From contig QHPZ01000058.1 of the NCBI GenBank assembly GCA_003219225.1, positions 1-12,385 of the forward strand: DNA of 12,385 nucleotides, read 5' to 3'. Made by a program: the position numbers and the translations under genes. The DNA is from Verrucomicrobiota bacterium (GTDB lineage: Bacteria; Verrucomicrobiota; Verrucomicrobiia; Chthoniobacterales; UBA10450). Positions 1-6,565 of the stretch are shown piece by piece. Position 1 is the first letter of the stretch, and each line of letters opens with the position of its first letter. The notes below the pieces were generated by a model. That model had not been told where the DNA came from, ran no database searches, and saw only the letters and a list, made by a program, of their open reading frames with translations.

Positions 1-1
1 G

Positions 2-1126
2 ATCAAGGAAGACTTGGTCAAGCCGAGCCTGCTTTTTCTCGGGACCGAGTTCGGCCTCTGGGTGTCGATCGACCAGGGAAAAAGCTGGGCACAATTCAAA
101 GGCAACCATTTCCCGGCGGTGGCGGTGCGCGATCTTGCCATCCAGCCGAGGGACAACGATCTCGTGCTGGCGACGCATGGCCGCGGTATCTGGATCATCG
201 ACGATATCACGCCGTTGCGCGCCTTGACGCCCGAGTTGCTCGATCAGGAAGTCAGTTTCGTCTCCGCGCGCCCGGTTCAGCAGCGCATCGAAGGCAGCGG
301 CGGCTGGGCCAATGGCGATGCCGTGTTCGTCGGGAACAATCCGCCCGATGCCGCTGTCATTACTTACTATCAGAAATCGCGCCACCTGTTCGGGAAGCTC
401 AAGCTCGAAGTGCTCGGTCCTTCCGGCCGGCTCATCGACGACCTGCCGGCGAGTAAGCGACCGGGACTCAATCGTGTCATTTGGAGCATGCGCGAAAAGC
501 CACCGCGCGTTCCACCAGCCGCGCAGATCGCGGGCTCCGGTACGCGCGGGCCGCGACTTCTGCCCGGCGTTTACACCGTCCGACTAACGAAAGCCGGGAA
601 GGTTTCCGAAACGAAGTTGAACGTCGGGCTGGATCGTCGCGCAAAATTCAGCCTCGCCGATCGCAAAGCTCAGTTCGACGCCGCCATGAAAGTGCGCGCG
701 CTCTTTGGCGATGAAAGCGCTTTGATGGATCGGCTGCTCGGCACGCGCGCGGAGCTGGCGAGAATTGTCGCCAGTCTTCTGGAGGATGATCCACTCAAGA
801 AAAACGTCACGGACTTCGACGCTAAGATCGACAATGTGCGGAAAAAGATTGTCGCCACGACTGAAGGCGGCGCAATCACAGGCGAGGAAAGGTTACGCGA
901 GCATACCGACCAGCTTTACGGGGCGCTTTTGAGCTACGAAGGCAAGCCGGGCAGCTATCATCTCGGCTACATCGACGCGTTACGACGCGAGCTCCAGGAT
1001 ATAACCAAAGAGTTCGATCAGTTACTCGCCACCGATCTGCCTGGGCTTAACGATACCCTGAGATCGAAAGGTCAGCAGCCGATTACGCCGCCCACTGCCA
1101 CTGGCACAAGCAGCGCGGCGGAGTAA
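2..1126 (+). CDS. Sortilin/VPS10-type beta-propeller (BNR repeat) protein, C-terminal part
   Basis: The 5' end is missing. The frame is open from the first base, and the residues before the first possible start (TTG at 14) continue the conserved propeller sequence, so the gene begins outside the window. The visible part starts with FLGTEFGLWVSIDQGKSW, a BNR/Asp-box-like repeat, followed by LVLATHGRGIWIIDD, typical of the last propeller blades in VPS10/sortilin-like 'glycosyl hydrolase' proteins of Verrucomicrobiota, Acidobacteriota and Bacteroidota. A beta-rich region ending LLPGVYTVRL follows (about residues 120-200), then a helical, charged tail with possible coiled coil (about 210-350). 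Such proteins are usually around 1000 residues and are often secreted or periplasmic. The biochemical role is unknown, and the 'glycosyl hydrolase' label some databases give is not supported by visible catalytic residues. The family call is fairly sure; the function is not. Confidence 0.8.
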   Translation: MKEDLVKPSLLFLGTEFGLWVSIDQGKSWAQFKGNHFPAVAVRDLAIQPRDNDLVLATHGRGIWIIDDITPLRALTPELLDQEVSFVSARPVQQRIEGSGGWANGDAVFVGNNPPDAAVITYYQKSRHLFGKLKLEVLGPSGRLIDDLPASKRPGLNRVIWSMREKPPRVPPAAQIAGSGTRGPRLLPGVYTVRLTKAGKVSETKLNVGLDRRAKFSLADRKAQFDAAMKVRALFGDESALMDRLLGTRAELARIVASLLEDDPLKKNVTDFDAKIDNVRKKIVATTEGGAITGEERLREHTDQLYGALLSYEGKPGSYHLGYIDALRRELQDITKEFDQLLATDLPGLNDTLRSKGQQPITPPTATGTSSAAE

Positions 1127-1152
1127 TCGCTCATCCGGGAGTTAACCCCCTG

Positions 1153-1177
1153 AGCTACTTCTTCTGACTAAGTAGCT
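1153..1177. terminator. Hairpin between convergent genes, possible terminator
   Basis: A perfect 8-bp inverted repeat, AGCTACTT (1153-1160) and AAGTAGCT (1170-1177), with a 9-nt loop. It lies in the 57-bp gap between the stop codons of the propeller gene (+) and the small basic gene (-). On the + strand a run of five T follows at 1188-1192, about 10 nt after the stem, which is farther than in a classic intrinsic terminator. No T-run follows in the minus direction. Position favours termination of the upstream + gene, but stem and T-tract are weak. Confidence 0.4.
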
Positions 1178-1183
1178 GCGAGC

Positions 1184-1546
1184 CTACTTTTTGCCTGCGC
1201 CTGATTTTCTTCGTGCCGCCCAGCGAGCTTTCATTAGCTGCGATAAGCGCCTTCGCCCGGCGGCCGTGATGCCACTTCTCCTGCGACGCGTAGTGCGGCC
1301 AGCTCTGCCGCCGCCTCGTTGCCTCGCCCAGCGCGCGCGCGCCGCGGCTGAAAGCTTGGCCCGCGTGGCTGCAGACATCCTTCGCCTTCCGCGCCTGCCG
1401 GTGGTGGCCGCGCCGCGTTCGGCAGAACCGCCGACAAGAGAATTCAAACGTCGTTCCAAGTTGTCGATTTGCCGGCGTATCGAAACTGCTTCTTCCAAGT
1501 TTCTAAGAGATAAGTCCATAGGCCGTCTCATTACCCGCTGTTGCAT
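1184..1546 (-). CDS. Small, highly basic protein with two ARWA repeats (putative nucleic-acid-binding)
   Basis: Up to 120 residues, extremely rich in Arg, Ala and Gly. Residues 11-38 are amphipathic with leucine spacing, suggesting a short coiled coil. The rest carries two copies of a 21-residue motif: residues 57-77 (MSAATRAKLSAAARARWA at its core) and 93-113 (ITAAGRRRLSQLMKARWA), 36 residues apart, each flanked by Arg/Gly-rich basic stretches. I recall similar SAAxRAKL...ARWA tails from bacterial histone-like or NUMOD3-like DNA-binding proteins. Binding to DNA or RNA is inferred from charge and repeats only. The start is uncertain: ATG codons at 1546, 1531 and 1519 are all possible, and the one at 1519 (MDLSLRNLEEA) begins exactly at the helical region. 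The opposite-strand frame is equally long but shows no recognisable protein, so I take the minus strand. The gene is divergent from ubiE. Confidence 0.6.
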   Translation of the reverse strand: MQQRVMRRPMDLSLRNLEEAVSIRRQIDNLERRLNSLVGGSAERGAATTGRRGRRRMSAATRAKLSAAARARWARQRGGGRAGRTTRRRRSGITAAGRRRLSQLMKARWAARRKSGAGKK

Positions 1547-1593
1547 GGGATAGCAAACATCTTTTTAAGCTTATGCCACGGCGATGCTTCCAA

Positions 1594-1627
1594 GTTACTG
1601 GACGCTGAGCGCCGAGTGTTAGACTTT
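1594..1627. repeat. Degenerate short-word repeat tract upstream of ubiE
   Basis: A run of loosely repeated words (GGACGCTGAG, CGCCGAG, TGTTAGAC) that reads like a decayed copy of a low-complexity TTGGACGTTGA-type intergenic tract. I recall such tracts from Verrucomicrobiota genomes. It is not supported by conserved protein sequence and argues that the reading frame upstream of 1634 is non-coding leader of ubiE. This is recognition by eye only. Confidence 0.25.
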
Positions 1628-1633
1628 GCCGCC

Positions 1634-2332
1634 TTGAATATATCAACTGGCCATACCCAGCCCGCACGGGTGCGATGGATGTTTAACGCAATCGCACGGC
1701 GCTACGATCTGGCTAATCATCTCCTCAGTTGCGGCGCGGACTTCTACTGGCGCAATCGCGCTGCCACGATCGTGGCTAATTGGCGGCCAGTGCAAATTGT
1801 CGATCTTGCCACAGGCACCGGCGACCTGGCATTCGCTTTGAGCCGCAAACTTCCTCAAGCGGAAATTACCGGAGTCGATTTCTCCGAAGAGATGCTCGCA
1901 CGCGCGCGAGCTAAAGGATTGAGCCGAACCATTCTGGCCGATGCAATGCAACTGCCGTTCGCCAGCGCCTCAGTCGATTGCGTGACGATCGCATTTGGGT
2001 TGCGCAACCTGCCGGATTACGGCGGCGGGCTGCGGGAAATGCAGCGCGTGCTCAACCCCGGCGGTCACCTGCTCGTGCTTGAGTTTTCGCTGCCGCGAGT
2101 GCCGATGTTGCGCGCGATCTATCGCTTTTATCTGCATCGCTGCCTGCCTGCGGTCGGCTCGTTGTTAACCGGCGAGCGCAGTGCCTATCAGTACCTCGGC
2201 GATTCGATTGAACAATTCCCCGGCGGTGACGCCATGTTACATTTGTTGGAGCAAAGCGGCTTTCGGGATGCACGCGGCGAATCGCTGAGCGGCGGTATCG
2301 TCACGATCTATACGGCTGCAAAACCTCTGTAG
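1634..2332 (+). CDS. ubiE: Demethylmenaquinone / 2-methoxy-6-polyprenyl-benzoquinol C-methyltransferase (UbiE/MenG)
   Basis: SAM-dependent C-methyltransferase of quinone biosynthesis. It methylates demethylmenaquinone to menaquinone, or the equivalent benzoquinol in ubiquinone producers; the menaquinone role is likely here but is inferred from the presumed phylum. Counted from the TTG at 1634 the protein has 232 residues, a normal family length. It shows the N-terminal signature VRWMFNAIARRYDLANHLLS, SAM motif I VDLATGTGDLA (about 56-66), the acidic loop ITGVDFSEEML, then FGLRNLPD and RVLNPGGHLLVLEFS, and the C-terminal GIVTIY. The frame is open back to a TTG at 1541, but residues before 1634 are not family-like and overlap the divergent gene. 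TTG 1634 and GTG 1616 are both candidate starts, without a clear ribosome binding site. The 3' end overlaps the convergent DUF4340 gene by 32 bp. Confidence 0.9.
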   Translation: MNISTGHTQPARVRWMFNAIARRYDLANHLLSCGADFYWRNRAATIVANWRPVQIVDLATGTGDLAFALSRKLPQAEITGVDFSEEMLARARAKGLSRTILADAMQLPFASASVDCVTIAFGLRNLPDYGGGLREMQRVLNPGGHLLVLEFSLPRVPMLRAIYRFYLHRCLPAVGSLLTGERSAYQYLGDSIEQFPGGDAMLHLLEQSGFRDARGESLSGGIVTIYTAAKPL

Positions 2333-2774
2333 TGGCCGAAAAAATAGTGCGAGTTGCCGTCACCGCTGGAGAGGCAGTTGGTGAACGCGACGGCTGCTCG
2401 ATAAGCGGCAGCTTGAGCGCAGTCAGATCCGGCGTGCTCAAAACAAAGACTCCTTCCCGTTCCTCGGTGCGCGCGAACCACATTCCGTCACCGCCGGCGC
2501 CGCCGACGATCAGTTTGTGTGAAGCCTTGTCATCCGGTGAAGTGGTGAAAGTGATCGTGAGCTGCGGCTGATCGAATGCATGCGGTGGAGTGGCGCTTCC
2601 TACCCAGCGCACGGCATGCAGCACCGCCAATGTGTTCAAGAGCGACTGCAGGTTGGTTTGATTGATTTCGCCGCTGCCTTTGACCCAGCTCCACTGATTG
2701 TTCGCGCCGCGGACCAGGGACAATTCCTTATCGGTGGTAACGGTGATCCGATGGATTTGTTCCGGACGGCTCAT
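2301..2774 (-). CDS. DUF4340 protein, C-terminal fragment (downstream of frameshift)
   Basis: Shifted-frame continuation of the DUF4340 gene whose 5' part ends at 2728. An ATG at 2774 offers a nominal start (157 residues), but genuine family similarity begins at PEQIHRITVTTDKELSLV, immediately after the junction near 2766. The fragment has one more repeat of the domain: a beta-rich segment with NNQWSWVKGSGEINQ, a helix (LQSLLNTLAVLHAVRWVG), FDQPQLTITFTTSPD and GMWFARTEEREGVFVLS. The ending, rich in Ser, Thr and Pro, overlaps the 3' end of convergent ubiE by 32 bp. I see no independent ribosome binding site, so this is most likely part of a broken gene and not a separate protein. Confidence 0.75.
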   Translation of the reverse strand: MSRPEQIHRITVTTDKELSLVRGANNQWSWVKGSGEINQTNLQSLLNTLAVLHAVRWVGSATPPHAFDQPQLTITFTTSPDDKASHKLIVGGAGGDGMWFARTEEREGVFVLSTPDLTALKLPLIEQPSRSPTASPAVTATRTIFSATTEVLQPYRS

Positions 2775-4083
2775 CGCCGAGCCGCGCGTAAACGTTGTCG
2801 CCGTCGATCTTGCCGAAGGAGACGGTGGCGAAAGGCTGCTCGCCTGCCTTGGTTTCAGCCGTGTTTTCGGATGCAAAGGAACTGAAGATTACTTGCAGTT
2901 GCGGCTTATCGAGACCGTACTTCGGCAAATTGGAAGCCACATCCTCGACAAACTTTGACACTTGCTCGTTCGTAAACATGTCGATCAAACGATGCACCTC
3001 GCTCACGTTGGCGGGGGCATTGTTCCGGCTGGCGATCGTCCAGTTCTCCTCTTTGCGCGCGAGGACGGTTTTGCCTTTGCCCGGCGCATCAATCGTGGTC
3101 CGATCTAAAACATTGGTATCGATTCGGACCAGGTGCCGGTCGCGCACGTCATTCGGCCGGGTATTGAGGATGTCTTCGGTTTTCTTTGGTAGCGTGTAAA
3201 CAAACGCGCGTGGCGAAAAGCGCACGTAAACCTGATCGGGTTGTTTTTGCGGGACACTGCCGATCTGCAGCGTTTGGCCTTGTTTGTCGTCGGGACCAAA
3301 CAAAGTGATCGAGCCGCGCGGCTCGGCCAACCCGAACGCGCGCAGATCGCCGTGCTCGTCAGCGACGAATTGTTCGATCCGCGCCGTCGTAACCCGGGCA
3401 ATCAAATCGCCGATCTTTTGGCTGTCGCCCCGTGCGCGTAGCGGCTTCACGATCTCCCAGTTGTCGCCTTTCTTCTGCAGCTCCATCTCACCGGCCGGCG
3501 TTTTTAGCACGAGGCGTGACACCTGGGCCGTGATCAGGTCGGTCAGCTTGCGATCGCGGAAATCGTCCGCCTTCTTCTCGATGTCCTTTTTAATCGATTG
3601 ATTGGCGAGATATGTTTCGCGCGAGTTTTCGAACCGCACATACATCCTGGCTTCCAGCGCGGCGTCCTTGCCGAAGAGGATCTCGGGCGGCGCGCCTTGA
3701 CCGAGCAGCTTCAAACGCAGCTTCGGCTTGCTCAGGCCAAACTCGTTGAGCTTCTTTTTGTCGGCTTCAATTTCTTTCGCTGAAATGGTCGCATCCTTCT
3801 GCCAGTTCTCCAGGTCGAGGAGAAGATTACTCACCAAGGAGGTGTCGGCCTGGTCCTTAATTGGCGTGTCGAGGCGCCATTTGTTATCGTGCCGACGAAT
3901 GTCGATCTTCTCGTCGCCGTTTTGAATGATCACGCCGTCGATCTTGTCGCGGTTGAAGTTAACGACGTTCTGGGCCTGGCGTGCCGCTTCTTCGGTGCCC
4001 GGTCGTTTACTTTCGACAAACTTAATGTAGAGCCCGAGGGCAAGGACAATTGCCAGCAAGACTGCGGTTGTTTTCCACTTCAT
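2728..4083 (-). CDS. DUF4340 multi-domain membrane-anchored protein, N-terminal part (frameshifted)
   Basis: 451 codons are open, but only about the first 440 are genuine; the tail after VYARLGDEP is out of frame. Residues 1-24 form an N-terminal membrane anchor (KWKTTAVLLAIVLALGLYIKF), with the bulk predicted outside the cytoplasm. The body repeats the DUF4340 module: a 'W..v.P....D...v..ll..l' segment, 'FGL..P...l.l', then 'vYvRF......y......D.RDR.L'. Clear copies occur at about residues 65-200, 200-320 and 330-440. DUF4340 proteins commonly follow GldG-type genes, as here (15-bp gap), and probably assist the ABC complex; the exact job is unknown. Compared with its own earlier modules, the third module lacks about 28-30 residues, including the DxRDRxL segment, exactly where the frame shifts (near 2766). 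No strong ribosome binding site is seen; GAGG lies rather far upstream of the ATG. Confidence 0.85.
   Translation of the reverse strand: MKWKTTAVLLAIVLALGLYIKFVESKRPGTEEAARQAQNVVNFNRDKIDGVIIQNGDEKIDIRRHDNKWRLDTPIKDQADTSLVSNLLLDLENWQKDATISAKEIEADKKKLNEFGLSKPKLRLKLLGQGAPPEILFGKDAALEARMYVRFENSRETYLANQSIKKDIEKKADDFRDRKLTDLITAQVSRLVLKTPAGEMELQKKGDNWEIVKPLRARGDSQKIGDLIARVTTARIEQFVADEHGDLRAFGLAEPRGSITLFGPDDKQGQTLQIGSVPQKQPDQVYVRFSPRAFVYTLPKKTEDILNTRPNDVRDRHLVRIDTNVLDRTTIDAPGKGKTVLARKEENWTIASRNNAPANVSEVHRLIDMFTNEQVSKFVEDVASNLPKYGLDKPQLQVIFSSFASENTAETKAGEQPFATVSFGKIDGDNVYARLGDEPSGTNPSDHRYHR
2767..2784. repeat. Perfect hairpin at the DUF4340 frameshift junction
   Basis: A 6-bp perfect inverted repeat, CGGCTC (2767-2772) and GAGCCG (2779-2784), with a 6-nt loop. 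Its edge coincides with the point at which the DUF4340 gene loses its frame. It could be chance in GC-rich DNA, a slippage hotspot, or a structure that hindered sequencing or assembly. Confidence 0.4.
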
Positions 4084-4098
4084 AACTGAAAGGCAGCC

Positions 4099-5652
4099 TC
4101 AGGCGCGTCGCTGCCACCAGATGACGAAACCGAATACCGCCGGGACGAGCGGCATCAGGATAAGGACGAGCCACCGCACACTACGCAGCCCGTTTTCGGC
4201 CAACGTAAACATGAGAGGCTTTGGCACCTTTGGCGAAATGCCGATGAGCTGTTCGCGGCTGAGCAGCCAGTTTACGCAACCCGACACGAAATCGAGCCCC
4301 TGTTGGTCCTGCGTCAGCGCGCGGTCGAGGACGAAGCCGGCGTTTGTCACCACCGCCATGCGCGAGGAATTCACCTGCACACGTTCATCGGCGCTGCCGC
4401 CTTTTTCGATCGAGGCACCAATCGTCAATGCTGTTCCGGGATTTTTCTGCGCGTCGGCCTGAAGTTTCGCCTGATCGTCGGTGTTGTAATCAGTCTCGGC
4501 GAAATAACCTTTCTCCGCCTGGATCAGCGGCTGCAGGCGAATGTTGGCGGCGCGCACCCGATCCGGCTCGAGGGTTAGCGAACAGGTGCCGCCGAAAAAC
4601 AGCGCACGCACATCGGCGAGGCGCCGGGTAATTGGGCTGTCGCCGAGGAAGCGCGCCTGCACATCGCGGGTGAGGGCGAGCTCCTGGATGCCAGTGCGCA
4701 GGAACACCATCAGTCGATCGTCGTTCACTTTCACTCCGAGCTCGTTCAGGAACCCGGTCAGCTTCGGCATTTTGATGGTTGGATCGAGCAGCAACAGGAT
4801 GCGCCCCTGTTTGTCCCAGAAATTGCGCAGCAAAGTCATCTCCCGATCGGAGAGATCGTACTGGGGACCTAGAATCATCACCGCTTTAACGTTGGGCGGA
4901 ATCTGCGGCTCGTTGTAGAGATTCAGCTCCTGAAACTTGATGTTCTCGTTTTCAATGAACGTTTTCAGCACGGAGATTGGGCTGCGCGGCGGCGTTTCAC
5001 CGAGCGAGATCGGCGAAGGCGTTTCGCCAAGGGGCGGTTCCTTATGACCGGTGACGTAGCCGAACGTGTTCTTTTTGCCTTCGACCAAATCCATTTCGAC
5101 CAAATCCATCATCGCGCCGGTGATGGCTTGTTCGCCTTTGAACGCGGTCACGCGTGGACCTTCTCCAAATTGCATGCCACTCGTGTCAATGTCCGCCATT
5201 TCCGACGCTTTGACCGTCTTGTTGCGGCCGCCGTAGTCGAGCACGAGCAAGCTTTCGTCGGTCACGACCTTGTATTTGTCGAAGAGCTCCTTTGCGCGCG
5301 AAAGGTTTCGCTCCGGATCAATCATCTCGATGTCGATCTTGCCCTTGGCCGCGTATTGATACTCGGCCAGCAGGCTTTGCACATCGCCCGTGATCGGCGT
5401 CGTCGCGGCAAAGAAAACCGTGATCCGCATCTTGCCGGGCATGCTCTCGAAAAAGCGCTTCGTCTTATCGGAAAGCGCATACTTTTGGTCGCGCGAAAAA
5501 TCCCAGCGCTTGTAATGGCGGAAGGCGAGGGAGTTAACCATGGCGGCGAGAAAAATCACCAACACGATCTGGACGACGACGTTCAGTCCGATCTGGAGCC
5601 GATGAATTTTTTTCGGCGTCTCGCGTTCTTCGGCTGTAGTTACAGTCTCCAT
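4099..5652 (-). CDS. GldG-like ABC transporter auxiliary protein
   Basis: 517 residues. A single N-terminal transmembrane segment (about 22-44), a large extracytoplasmic domain of the GldG/ABC_transp_aux type (starting WDFSRDQKYALSDKTKRF, the family signature), and a C-terminal transmembrane segment (about 488-511) ending in WWQRRA. The domain includes MRITVFF, IDPERN, FKGEQAITGAMMDL and VKAVMILGPQYDLSDRE...LLLLDP, typical of the family. In Bacteroidota, GldG works with GldF and GldA in an ABC exporter linked to gliding; outside that phylum the substrate is unknown, so gliding should not be assumed. The start overlaps the end of the permease gene by 13 bp, suggesting translational coupling. 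Oddities: a 15-bp tandem duplication gives MDLVEMDLVE (about 182-191), and a 27-bp imperfect duplication gives LGETPSPIS-LGETPPRSPIS (about 206-225), probably a flexible loop. Confidence 0.88.
   Translation of the reverse strand: METVTTAEERETPKKIHRLQIGLNVVVQIVLVIFLAAMVNSLAFRHYKRWDFSRDQKYALSDKTKRFFESMPGKMRITVFFAATTPITGDVQSLLAEYQYAAKGKIDIEMIDPERNLSRAKELFDKYKVVTDESLLVLDYGGRNKTVKASEMADIDTSGMQFGEGPRVTAFKGEQAITGAMMDLVEMDLVEGKKNTFGYVTGHKEPPLGETPSPISLGETPPRSPISVLKTFIENENIKFQELNLYNEPQIPPNVKAVMILGPQYDLSDREMTLLRNFWDKQGRILLLLDPTIKMPKLTGFLNELGVKVNDDRLMVFLRTGIQELALTRDVQARFLGDSPITRRLADVRALFFGGTCSLTLEPDRVRAANIRLQPLIQAEKGYFAETDYNTDDQAKLQADAQKNPGTALTIGASIEKGGSADERVQVNSSRMAVVTNAGFVLDRALTQDQQGLDFVSGCVNWLLSREQLIGISPKVPKPLMFTLAENGLRSVRWLVLILMPLVPAVFGFVIWWQRRA
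4991..5031. repeat. Imperfect 27-bp-spaced duplication inside the gldG-like gene
   Basis: The words GGCGTTTCACCGAG (4991-5004) and GGCGTTTCGCCAAG (5018-5031) repeat at a 27-bp offset. They encode two LGETP copies in the GldG-like protein. The frame is preserved (9 codons), in keeping with a tolerated loop expansion. Confidence 0.55.
5080..5109. repeat. Perfect 15-bp tandem duplication inside the gldG-like gene
   Basis: TTCGACCAAATCCAT occurs twice head to tail (5080-5094 and 5095-5109). It keeps the frame and duplicates the pentapeptide MDLVE on the minus-strand protein. The perfect identity suggests a recent slippage duplication. Confidence 0.8.
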
Positions 5653-6395
5653 TTGCGCGATTGGAAAGCTTGATGGGTGAGCGCGAGCATCACGATCGTC
5701 ATGCTCACATAGAGGACGATTGGCCGGGTATCGATCACTCCGCGCGAGAATGTCCCCATGTGTTCAAGCGCAGAAAAATAGCCAAGCAGATCGCGCGTCG
5801 CCGCGCTCACGTTCAGCAGGATGAATTGCATCAGGCCGAGAAAGAACAGCAGCGTGATCGCGCAGAAAGAAATGACCGCGGCGATGATCTGATTTTTCGT
5901 CAGCACCGAAGCAAAGCAACCGATCGACACATAAAACATGCCCAGGAGCAGAAGCATCAGGTAGGAACCAAAATATGCTCCCCACGAGGTGGCCGCGGGC
6001 TGCTTGGTGACCTGCTGGAAGATCCAAAAATAGAGCACTGTCGGGATCCACAGGATCAGATAGAAAACAAGCGCGCCGAAAAATTTCGCCAACACGACCT
6101 GCCAGTCCCGCACCGGCGCGGTCATGAGCGGCTCAATCGTGCCGAGTTTAAATTCCTCGGCGAACAGCCGCATGGTGATGAGCGGAAAAACCAGCACAAA
6201 CGCAAACCAGAAGAACACCGAGTTAAAGAATGCTTCCTGCACCGAATAACTCACCGGCCGCTGGTTCATGAACGAGACCTGGAAATAGAAATCCACCCCG
6301 CTGACGACGAGAAAGAACACCAGCACCATGTAGGCGATGGGCGAGTAAAAATAGCTGCGCACTTCGCGCGAAAGGAGGGTGTAAAATTTTCTCAT
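5640..6395 (-). CDS. GldF-like ABC-2 type transporter permease
   Basis: 251 residues, six predicted transmembrane segments at about 20-40, 57-78, 98-126, 137-165, 171-193 and 225-245. It opens with a cytoplasmic REVRSYFYSPIAYMV motif and carries LITMRLFAEEFKLGTIEPLMTAPV after the second helix, both hallmarks of ABC-2 permeases of the GldF/NosY/CcmB-like group. It ends with GVIDTRPIVLYVSMTI and RKWRL, typical of GldF relatives. It forms the membrane channel of the exporter whose ATPase is encoded upstream (7501-6566) and whose accessory protein is encoded downstream with a 13-bp overlap. A 170-bp gap containing an inverted-repeat element separates it from the ATPase gene. The substrate is unknown. 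The ATG at 6395 fits the family N-terminus, but no clear Shine-Dalgarno sequence precedes it. Confidence 0.9.
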   Translation of the reverse strand: MRKFYTLLSREVRSYFYSPIAYMVLVFFLVVSGVDFYFQVSFMNQRPVSYSVQEAFFNSVFFWFAFVLVFPLITMRLFAEEFKLGTIEPLMTAPVRDWQVVLAKFFGALVFYLILWIPTVLYFWIFQQVTKQPAATSWGAYFGSYLMLLLLGMFYVSIGCFASVLTKNQIIAAVISFCAITLLFFLGLMQFILLNVSAATRDLLGYFSALEHMGTFSRGVIDTRPIVLYVSMTIVMLALTHQAFQSRKWRL

Positions 6396-6410
6396 AATCT
6401 ACAAAGGCGT

Positions 6411-6524
6411 GTCATCCCGAGCCGCGCAGACGGCGAGGGATCTCACAATCGAAGTCGCGGTTACACTCAATGGATTGGATGATCCACGGTCTTTGGTGAG
6501 GTCCTTCGCTTCGCTCGCGATGAC
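6411..6524. repeat. Inverted-repeat (MITE/REP-like) element between ABC ATPase and permease genes
   Basis: The left arm 6411-6446 (GTCATCCCGAGC ... GCGAGGGATCTCAC) is mirrored by the right arm 6496-6524 (GTGAGGTCCTTCGC ... GCGAGCGCGATGAC pattern read on +, i.e. ending CTCGCGATGAC). Apart from a 7-nt insertion in the left arm, only a few bases are mismatched. About 49 bp of spacer separates the arms. I recall this GTCAT(C/T)CCGAGC...GAGG(G/T)(A/T)CTCAC hairpin as a very widespread dispersed element in bacterial genomes. No ORF lies inside. In RNA it would form a long hairpin between gldA-like and gldF-like cistrons and could affect mRNA stability or differential expression. Confidence 0.75.
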
Positions 6525-6565
6525 GGCGTATGCGCAATGGCGATGGTGCAAGATCGACATCATCA

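Noticed and set aside
1191..1553. Open frame of 120 codons on the + strand opposite the basic-protein gene
   Set aside because: It mirrors the minus-strand gene codon for codon, has no recognisable motif, and the minus strand shows an organised duplicated motif.
1541..1633. Upstream extension of ubiE to a TTG at 1541
   Set aside because: The extra 31 residues are not family-like, overlap the divergent gene's start, and pass through a degenerate repeat tract; TTG 1634 gives the usual length.
5044..5673. Long + strand open frame opposite the GldG-like gene
   Set aside because: The minus strand has clear GldG-family sequence; the + frame is a GC-driven antisense shadow rich in His and Arg.
5661..6482. 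273-codon + strand open frame opposite the permease gene
   Set aside because: Very charged composition (His, Glu, Arg) typical of the antisense of membrane helices; it also runs through the inverted-repeat element.
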